12,175 nt of DNA from JAYEHK01 sp034659475 (GTDB lineage Bacteria; Bacillota; Syntrophomonadia; Syntrophomonadales; Syntrophomonadaceae). The translations under genes and the position numbers were made by a program. This document shows, piece after piece, positions 7,950 to 12,175 of this stretch. The first letter of the stretch is position 1; every line of letters begins with the position of its first letter. The stretch spans positions 1-12,175 of the forward strand of contig JAYEHK010000126.1 of the NCBI GenBank assembly GCA_034659475.1. Reading direction: 5' to 3'. The notes under the pieces are model-generated. The model made no database searches. It was not told where the DNA came from and was given only the letters and a program-made list of their open reading frames with translations.

Positions 7950-9641
7950 TCATTCTATCTTCAAATTTCTCAAACGATTCACGGCTGCCGCCACCTCAAG
8001 CCGTCTCGGTAAAGCCAGATCTCCGGGGTGCTTGTCGAAGCCAAAAACGGATAGGACACCCGGATCCAGTCCAACTTCTGAATAAATCATATCTAACAAC
8101 TCACCCAGGCATCTTTTCCCATCTATGCCTCGAGCCATATACCTCATCATTTCCGCAATAGCCCGGGTTTGACTGGCATCAACGAGCTGATCAATGGCCG
8201 ACAGATCAATGCTCTCATCACCGAAAAGTATCGTTGACAGCCCTTTGGCCACTACCTTCCTGGACTGAACCATCTGTACCGATTTCGCATGGAGAATGCG
8301 TCTGTTTTCAATACTAATATTCCCATTTTCTTCAATATTACGCTTGTTAGGGATCTCGGCTGCAACCTGCCGGGCCTGTTCGGTTACATCGGCCGGCAAA
8401 AACCTGTCCATCATGATCACATGATCCGCAACATCCAGATAATCCCCGGCCCCCCCAATGACCAGAATACTCGAAACTCCCTGCTGCTTAAACAAGAACG
8501 AAACCCGATCAATAAACGGCGTAATCGGTTCGCGGTCTGCGGACACCAGCCTTTGCATTCTCGCATCACGAATCATGAAATTCGTCGCACAGCTATCCTC
8601 ATCCAGCAGCAAAACCCGTGCGCCTGCCTCTATGCCTTCTACAATATTCGCCGCCTGTGAGGTGCTGCCGCTGGCATTAGTGGTTGAAAAACGCCTGGCA
8701 TCGTCCCCGGTAGGAAGATTATCAATAAACGGACTGATATTAACCCCCACAACCGATCTGCCATCCTCTGCCCGAATCTTCACAGCATCCGACACACTAA
8801 TCACAAACTCGCGGCCGTCGCCATTCCTATGATTGTACACCCCTCGCTCAATAGCCTTTAACAGGGTCGTCTTACCATGGTAACCGCCCCCCACAATCAG
8901 GGTTACCCCCTCCGGAACACCCATTCCCTTTAAAATGCCATGGTGTTTCGTAGGAATCTCAACCTCCAATTCAGCCGGACTGACGAAAGTAATCGCCTCG
9001 TTTTTCGCCATTGGCAGAGAACTCACCCCGCTCTTACGTGGCAAAACGGAACCATTCGCAATAAAACTCACCAGGTTACGCTCTCCCAGCAAACCCCGAA
9101 TATATTCCTGATCTTCATATAGATAAAGACTGCTTTTCAATTCTTCCTCACTGTAGTTCTGAAAACGCATACTCTCTGCTGCTCCGGCAATATCATTCAA
9201 CAGAATATCCTGAGCTTCCATGGCCAGGATTCTGCGCCCTCCAGCAGGAAGGTTTACGGACAAGCGCAGTTCAACAAATCCAGTTTCCACCTTAACAGCT
9301 GTCCTTACCAGCACCTCCTGTCCACCCGCATCAATAAACACAGGTGCCCCTTTGGTGGTTCTGCGACGGACCCCCGATAAATGAACCGCAGTTCTCTGAG
9401 CAATCACATCTTCCAGGGCTGTTATATAAGTGTCAGAAGTCATCCAGGCCGGAAATCCAGCTTCTGCCATCGACATACGAACCCGCATCCTGCTGGCCGG
9501 AGCAAAGGGATCTGCCTGCACATGATCGATAAACAAAACATAACCCCCACACTGAAAACTTCCCTCAATATCCTTGTAGGCCTTGTATCCTCGCCCATCT
9601 ATCCTGTTTAACTTCTGCTTCAAATCGTTGCTGCTAAACAT
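7950..9641 (-). CDS. ABC-class ATPase of the PF09818 / MRB1590-like family
   Basis: A 563-residue soluble P-loop ATPase of the 'predicted ATPase of the ABC class' family. An N-terminal domain (about 1-220) precedes the ATPase domain with Walker A GGGYHGKTT at 251-259, an ABC-signature-like stretch NASGSTSQAANIVEGIEAG (322-340), Walker B VLLLDED (343-349) and SILVIGGAGDYLDVADHVI (391-409). A helical C-terminal domain follows. There are no membrane segments, so it is not a transporter. The trypanosome homologue MRB1590 binds mitochondrial RNA; the bacterial role is unknown, and RNA or nucleotide binding is only a family-based guess. The start is ATG at 9641 with AGGAGG five bases upstream, a near-ideal ribosome site. 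It heads the run that includes mqnEAC; a functional tie to menaquinone is not shown. Confidence 0.92.
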   Translation of the reverse strand: MFSSNDLKQKLNRIDGRGYKAYKDIEGSFQCGGYVLFIDHVQADPFAPASRMRVRMSMAEAGFPAWMTSDTYITALEDVIAQRTAVHLSGVRRRTTKGAPVFIDAGGQEVLVRTAVKVETGFVELRLSVNLPAGGRRILAMEAQDILLNDIAGAAESMRFQNYSEEELKSSLYLYEDQEYIRGLLGERNLVSFIANGSVLPRKSGVSSLPMAKNEAITFVSPAELEVEIPTKHHGILKGMGVPEGVTLIVGGGYHGKTTLLKAIERGVYNHRNGDGREFVISVSDAVKIRAEDGRSVVGVNISPFIDNLPTGDDARRFSTTNASGSTSQAANIVEGIEAGARVLLLDEDSCATNFMIRDARMQRLVSADREPITPFIDRVSFLFKQQGVSSILVIGGAGDYLDVADHVIMMDRFLPADVTEQARQVAAEIPNKRNIEENGNISIENRRILHAKSVQMVQSRKVVAKGLSTILFGDESIDLSAIDQLVDASQTRAIAEMMRYMARGIDGKRCLGELLDMIYSEVGLDPGVLSVFGFDKHPGDLALPRRLEVAAAVNRLRNLKIE

Positions 9642-9662
9642 TCGTTCCTCCTACATGATTGG

Positions 9663-9691
9663 ATTTTATTTATTAAAAAATGCCTCAAGAA
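9663..9691 (-). promoter_or_regulatory. Weak candidate promoter for the ATPase-mqn run
   Basis: Read on the minus strand, TTCTTG (9691-9686) and TAAAAT (9668-9663) stand 17 bases apart, just before the Shine-Dalgarno site of the ABC-class ATPase gene. The -35 is poor, and it lies inside the terminator hairpin, so an expressed transcript would have a very short leader. Read-through from ddl is an alternative. Confidence 0.3.
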
Positions 9692-9706
9692 GTAATCTTA
9701 AGGCAT
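9675..9706 (-). terminator. Intrinsic terminator after the 94-residue gene
   Basis: On the minus strand the arms 9706-9696 and 9690-9680 form an 11-bp stem (ATGCCTTAAGA with TCTTGAGGCAT, one T-G wobble) around a five-base loop, followed at once by six T. It closes the ddl-plus-small-protein unit and separates it from the ATPase-mqn run. Confidence 0.85.
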
Positions 9707-9736
9707 CCTACGAACCCTTATAGGGTGTTACGCACT

Positions 9737-10021
9737 CTATTCTCCAGCGCCCTCCCCACCGTGTTCCTCGTAAAATCTCAACGCATCATCAAGTCGTTTA
9801 ATAACCTCATGTGTTTCTCCACTGCCTGTATACATCAATGGCTGACAAGTAAAGCGCTCAATAAAAACCCAGAGATCGAGTGCCATCTCCTCCAGTTCCT
9901 CCAGCCCTTTTTTCAGTGCCTTCAAATCAATATCAGCCAGATTTTGTTTGAGTTCCCCAGACTTCTGATTCATATCGCTGATGGTCTCATTAATTATCGC
10001 AGCAGGTAAGAAATTGGTCAT
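9737..10021 (-). CDS. Small acidic helical protein, unknown function
   Basis: I do not recognise this 94-residue protein. It is predicted mostly helical: residues about 10-56 are rich in Leu, Glu and Lys in a heptad-like pattern (LKALKKGLEELEEMALDLW), which suggests a coiled coil or helical bundle. The C-terminus (EEHGGEGAGE) is acidic and flexible. There is no signal peptide or membrane segment, and a single cysteine. The start is ATG at 10021 with GAGG about eight bases upstream. It follows ddl by 51 bases and precedes a strong terminator, so it is probably co-transcribed with ddl. That position is the only hint of a role. Confidence 0.75.
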   Translation of the reverse strand: MTNFLPAAIINETISDMNQKSGELKQNLADIDLKALKKGLEELEEMALDLWVFIERFTCQPLMYTGSGETHEVIKRLDDALRFYEEHGGEGAGE

Positions 10022-10072
10022 TTCACAAACCTCATAATGTTTAATTTCCCATTTTATCTTCGATAATATCTA

Positions 10073-11026
10073 TTAAATATCCTTCTTAATACTATCATTT
10101 TCCAGCGCAAACCGTACTATTTTTTTTATTAACACTTCAAAACTCATCCCATAAGCCCGAGCAGAGTCAGGAACAAGACTCATCTCCGTCATACCCGGAA
10201 TGGTATTAATCTCCAACACATATGGATTACCGGATCGGTCAACCATAAAATCCACCCGGGCGAATCCCCTGCAATTTAGGGATTCATAGACCTTTTCGCT
10301 CATGCTCATCACCATGTCCCGAGTCTTATCATCGATCCGGGCAGGAATAATATGCTGGCACATCCCCGGTGTGTATTTTGATTCATAATCATAAAATTCG
10401 TTACTCGAGGTAATCTCAATCACCGGCAAAGCCAGGGCCTCTTCGTTACCAATCACTGGAACCGTGAGTTCTACTCCATCAACAAACTTTTCCACCAATA
10501 CCTCGTCATCGTATTGAAATACTTCGCCCAAAGCCGTAACCAGCGCAGCCTGCTCCTTCACAATATAGGTTCCAATGCTGGAACCCTGCGTCGCTGCTTT
10601 CAGGACCATCGGCAACCCAATCCCATCCATCAGTTCGAGTGCCATTTGCGGATAATTCATGCTCTGTTTATATTTAAGAATCCGGAAATCAGCCGTAGGA
10701 AAACCTTCCAAAGCCAACAGCTTCTTCGTCAGAATTTTATTCATACAAATGGCACTTGCCGCCACCCCAGAACCCGTATACGGAATGTTCATAATCTCCA
10801 ACATCCCCTGTACCGTTCCATCTTCACCATTTTTCCCATGCAGAGCCAAAAAAACCACATCGGGTTGAAATGCAATAATCTTCTGGATGGAATCACTCTG
10901 CAGATCCAATCCTTCCACCTGATAATCATTGTTCTTCAAAGCAGCTAAAACCGCCGCTCCGCTACGCAGGGATACCTCTCGTTCCTGCGACGTCCCGCCC
11001 ATTAATACTAAAACCTTTTCTTTCAT
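10073..11026 (-). CDS. ddl: D-alanine--D-alanine ligase
   Basis: A 317-residue ATP-grasp enzyme that joins two D-alanines for peptidoglycan precursors in the cytoplasm. The N-terminal block LMGGTSQEREVSL carries E15; TQGSSIG carries S150; FYDYESKY carries K217 and Y218; and GFARVDFMVD, then LEINTIPGMT (271-280), hold the metal and substrate residues. E15, S150 and Y218 match the E15-S150-Y216 triad of E. coli DdlB. A tyrosine at that place points to D-Ala-D-Ala rather than D-Ala-D-lactate, so no intrinsic vancomycin resistance is implied. I prefer the ATG at 11026 over the one eight codons upstream (11050): AGGCGGTG stands eight bases before it and MKEKVLVLMGG is the usual family N-terminus. 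It is the first minus-strand gene after the region shared with tRNA-Trp. Confidence 0.96.
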   Translation of the reverse strand: MKEKVLVLMGGTSQEREVSLRSGAAVLAALKNNDYQVEGLDLQSDSIQKIIAFQPDVVFLALHGKNGEDGTVQGMLEIMNIPYTGSGVAASAICMNKILTKKLLALEGFPTADFRILKYKQSMNYPQMALELMDGIGLPMVLKAATQGSSIGTYIVKEQAALVTALGEVFQYDDEVLVEKFVDGVELTVPVIGNEEALALPVIEITSSNEFYDYESKYTPGMCQHIIPARIDDKTRDMVMSMSEKVYESLNCRGFARVDFMVDRSGNPYVLEINTIPGMTEMSLVPDSARAYGMSFEVLIKKIVRFALENDSIKKDI

Positions 11027-11099
11027 CTTCGTTTCACCGCCTATATCCATTTATATCTAATATATATTGTGACGCATTGCTATCGTAGAATAATAATAT

Positions 11100-11133
11100 A
11101 CCCTAATTAGGTGGAAACCCACCCTGTTACAGG
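11100..11133. repeat. Cluster of three short palindromes upstream of ddl
   Basis: Three small palindromes follow each other: CCTAATTAGG (11102-11111), GGTGG/CCACC with a four-base loop (11110-11123), and CCTGTTACAGG (11123-11133). They lie in the 192 bases between the ddl start and the tRNA gene. They may be operator sites or fold in the ddl leader. No clear -35/-10 pair for ddl could be fixed here. Confidence 0.4.
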
Positions 11134-11170
11134 AAAAAACCGAAAAATTGTTTTTTCATTCACAATTTCC

Positions 11171-11199
11171 TTGAACAACCACCCTAATTATGCTACAAT
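11171..11199 (+). promoter_or_regulatory. Extended -10 promoter of tRNA-Trp
   Basis: TTGAAC (11171-11176) and TACAAT (11194-11199) are separated by exactly 17 bases, and TGC just before the -10 forms an extended -10 element. Transcription should begin near 11206, about a dozen bases ahead of the mature tRNA end. Confidence 0.85.
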
Positions 11200-11218
11200 A
11201 AATCCTGCCGAAGCGCAA

Positions 11219-11294
11219 AGGGGAGTAGCTCAGCTGGCAGAGCATCGGTCTCCAAAACCGAGGGCCGCAGGTTCGATCCCTGTCTCCCCTGCCA
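11219..11294 (+). tRNA. tRNA-Trp (anticodon CCA)
   Basis: All four arms pair. The acceptor stem is AGGGGAG (11219-11225) with CTCCCCT (11284-11290), the D arm is GCTC...GAGC, and the anticodon stem TCGGT/ACCGA encloses the loop CTCCAAA with anticodon CCA at 11252-11254. The T arm is GCAGG/CCTGT with loop TTCGATC. The discriminator is G, and CCA is encoded (11292-11294). In total 76 bases, reading UGG as tryptophan. It stands alone with its own promoter and terminator; no secE or other gene follows. Confidence 0.97.
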
Positions 11295-11306
11295 TTATAA
11301 GCAAGT

Positions 11307-11338
11307 AAAATCGAAGTTTTTTAAACTTCGATTTTTTT
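11307..11338 (+). terminator. Intrinsic terminator of tRNA-Trp
   Basis: A perfect 13-bp stem (AAAATCGAAGTTT, 11307-11319, with its complement at 11323-11335) with a three-base loop runs into a stretch of T ending at 11338, 13 bases after the tRNA 3' end. Confidence 0.88.
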
Positions 11339-11563
11339 GTGTGCTATGCTATTTTAAACTTTTGCTGCAACGATGATGCAACCCACTTAATGACTCCGTT
11401 TATTCTCAACTCTCCATACACATTCCATTTTATCCCTGTTAATCGTAACCACTGCCTTAACTTTGATCCTATGCTTTTTCTCTACAAATATTAGTATTCA
11501 ACAGTACACTCCTTGTAACGAATCAGATTCCTCTTTTGATTATGCATACTCGTTATGGAATGC
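11339..11563. other. Non-coding stretch between tRNA terminator and array
   Basis: No convincing gene is seen on either strand. One copy of CCCTGTTA lies at 11434-11441. A short minus-strand open stretch of about 37 codons ends in TAA near 11387, but it has no good start and is not recognisable; it may be a decayed remnant or chance. Confidence 0.5.
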
Positions 11564-11598
11564 TAACAGGGGTATCATCAATAGTGATACCCCTGTTA
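11564..11598. repeat. Perfect 14-bp inverted repeat beside the array
   Basis: TAACAGGGGTATCA (11564-11577) and its exact complement TGATACCCCTGTTA (11585-11598) enclose a seven-base loop. The right arm ends two bases before the first array repeat. Neither side has a T-run, so it is not an ordinary terminator; it could be an operator for a dimeric regulator or a stable RNA or DNA hairpin. Confidence 0.75.
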
Positions 11599-11785
11599 AC
11601 ACAATCCTCTATCAATCGAGTCATTCATTTCTACAAATGCAAAGATTGTAGCGACTGGACACACATTGGTTAGTGACAATCCTCTATCAATCGAGTCATT
11701 CATTTCTACGCAACGTCCTTCAATTCCTGTGCATCGGCAATGTCTTGAGTGACAATCCTCTATCAATCGAGTCATTCATTTCTAC
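11598..11785. CRISPR. Small CRISPR-like array, three repeats, no cas genes seen
   Basis: Three repeats occur at 11601-11634, 11673-11709 and 11749-11785, in steps of 75 and 76 bases. The 34 bases from ACAATCCTCT to CATTTCTAC are identical in all three. Copies two and three also share a leading GTG, making 37 bases; the first copy has AAC there. The two spacers, 38 and 39 bases, are unlike each other. A near-palindrome CTCTATCAATCGAG sits in the middle of the repeat. The degenerate edge of the first copy suggests that this is the leader-distal end, with the leader on the right and transcription on the minus strand. The repeat ends match neither the ATTGAAAC handle of many type I/III systems nor the GTAGAT end of Cas12a arrays, so no type is assigned. 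Confidence 0.7.
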
Positions 11786-11897
11786 AGCACCTATTTTGAG
11801 CCCTTGGGGGAGCGAGGTTTGAAGGGTGCAGATTCATAATCTCATTTTTTAGATAAAAATCCGAGGCAATAAAATGCTTAAAACAGCGATTCGACAT
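11772..11897 (-). CDS. Possible 41-codon ORF running into the array
   Basis: An ATG at 11897 (MSNRCFKHF...) is preceded by AAAGGAGGAG about nine bases upstream, a strong Shine-Dalgarno site in an otherwise AT-rich non-coding stretch. The frame runs 41 codons and stops at TGA (11774-11772) inside the third array repeat. The peptide has three cysteines, two of them adjacent near its end, and resembles nothing I know. It may be a leader peptide, a remnant, or chance. Confidence 0.22.
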   Translation of the reverse strand: MSNRCFKHFIASDFYLKNEIMNLHPSNLAPPRAQNRCCRNE

Positions 11898-12175
11898 TTA
11901 AAATAACTCCTCCTTTCTTAAAAATTCTCTTTCCAGCTATCCTTTTCTACTTATTCTATAATCTAACCCTTTTTCTGATGTTTTTTAGATTATGAATCAT
12001 TCTATTTATTCCTATTATATATATTATTCTCCTCATATGTTTCAAATCCTTCTCACACACAACATCTGAAACTAATTACCTTTCCCTGTTAATATTCCTG
12101 TTCAGCTTCTCAGTAAAATGGCTTCCCTTACTATACCTCCAAGTCTGCCTCTGAGAAAATTGTGATCTTAGTGTT
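11786..12175. other. AT-rich flank of the array, possible leader
   Basis: About 390 bases without a convincing protein gene. The first 40 bases (11786-11825) are GC-richer and spacer-sized; beyond that the sequence is strongly AT-rich. It holds the possible small ORF with its ribosome site, a 12-bp inverted repeat (11831-11842 with 11987-11998), a third ATAATCT at 11958, a weak minus-strand promoter and a CCCTGTTA at 12084-12091. At the right edge a minus-strand frame of 32 codons is open to the window end (12174-12076). Confidence 0.45.
12016..12045 (-). promoter_or_regulatory. Weak candidate promoter toward the array
   Basis: On the minus strand TTGAAA (12045-12040) is followed after 18 bases by TATATA (12021-12016). 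It would transcribe leftward through the small ORF and the array. AT-rich sequence makes such matches common, so support is weak. Confidence 0.25.

Noticed and set aside
8289..8832. Two plus-strand frames of about 123 codons
   Set aside because: They are opposite the conserved ATPase domain of the ABC-class ATPase gene and have no homology-like features.
10514..10948. 144-codon plus-strand frame
   Set aside because: It is the antisense shadow of ddl; its composition is odd and it has no ribosome site.
11111..11308. 65-codon plus-strand frame
   Set aside because: It runs through the whole tRNA-Trp gene and its promoter; a chance frame.
11522..11558. Possible fourth, decayed array repeat to the left (TCCTCT in register)
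   Set aside because: Only about 16 of 37 positions match, little above chance; kept only as a hint in the hairpin finding.
11463..11651. 62-codon plus-strand frame
   Set aside because: It crosses the hairpin and an array repeat, lacks a ribosome site and shows no recognisable protein features.
11601..11785. Assigning the array to a Cas12a (type V-A) or type I/III system
   Set aside because: The repeat ends in neither orientation match those signatures well, and no cas gene is present to decide.
11826..11842. Possible truncated repeat to the right beginning GTG after a 40-base spacer-sized gap
   Set aside because: About 9 of 16 positions match and then similarity ends; not enough to extend the array.

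Overview
The window looks like chromosomal DNA of a low- to mid-GC Gram-positive anaerobe. The signs are strong Shine-Dalgarno sites of the GGAGG type, GTG and TTG starts, a UPF0182 membrane protein, a D-Ala-D-Ala ligase, and menaquinone made by the futalosine route. The gene mix resembles Peptococcaceae / Desulfitobacterium-type Clostridia; that placement is inference from gene content only. The first 39 bases are nearly pure C and look like a contig-edge artefact.

All protein genes with good support (53-11026) are on the minus strand, so they read from high to low coordinates. First come ddl (11026-10073) and a 94-residue acidic protein of unknown function (10021-9737), closed by a good intrinsic terminator (9706-9675). 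A second run follows: an ABC-class ATPase of the MRB1590/PF09818 type (9641-7950), mqnE (7900-6821), mqnA (6740-5913), mqnC (5907-4831), an MTAP/PNP-family nucleoside-cleaving enzyme (4781-3903), and a seven-helix UPF0182 membrane protein (3934-1160) that overlaps the MTAP-like gene. After a 207-base gap containing a perfect 14-bp inverted repeat comes a metallo-beta-lactamase-fold hydrolase (952-53).

The central module is menaquinone synthesis from chorismate. MqnA dehydrates chorismate, and MqnE joins the product to the adenosyl part of SAM, giving aminofutalosine. A nucleosidase step must then remove the base, and MqnC cyclises the dehypoxanthine futalosine. No standard mqnB and no mqnD lie in the window. 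The MTAP-like gene sits where the base-removing enzyme is needed. Its sequence appears to have lost most of the phosphate-binding residues of true MTA phosphorylases, so it may be a hydrolase adapted to this pathway. This is the most interesting coding observation.

The plus-strand right end (11171-12175) holds one tRNA-Trp gene with its own extended -10 promoter and intrinsic terminator. About 840 bases without a convincing protein gene follow. They contain three copies of a 34-37 base repeat spaced 75-76 bases apart (a small CRISPR-like array without visible cas genes), a perfect 14-bp hairpin abutting the array, several copies of the octamer CCCTGTTA, and an AT-rich flank that could be the leader.
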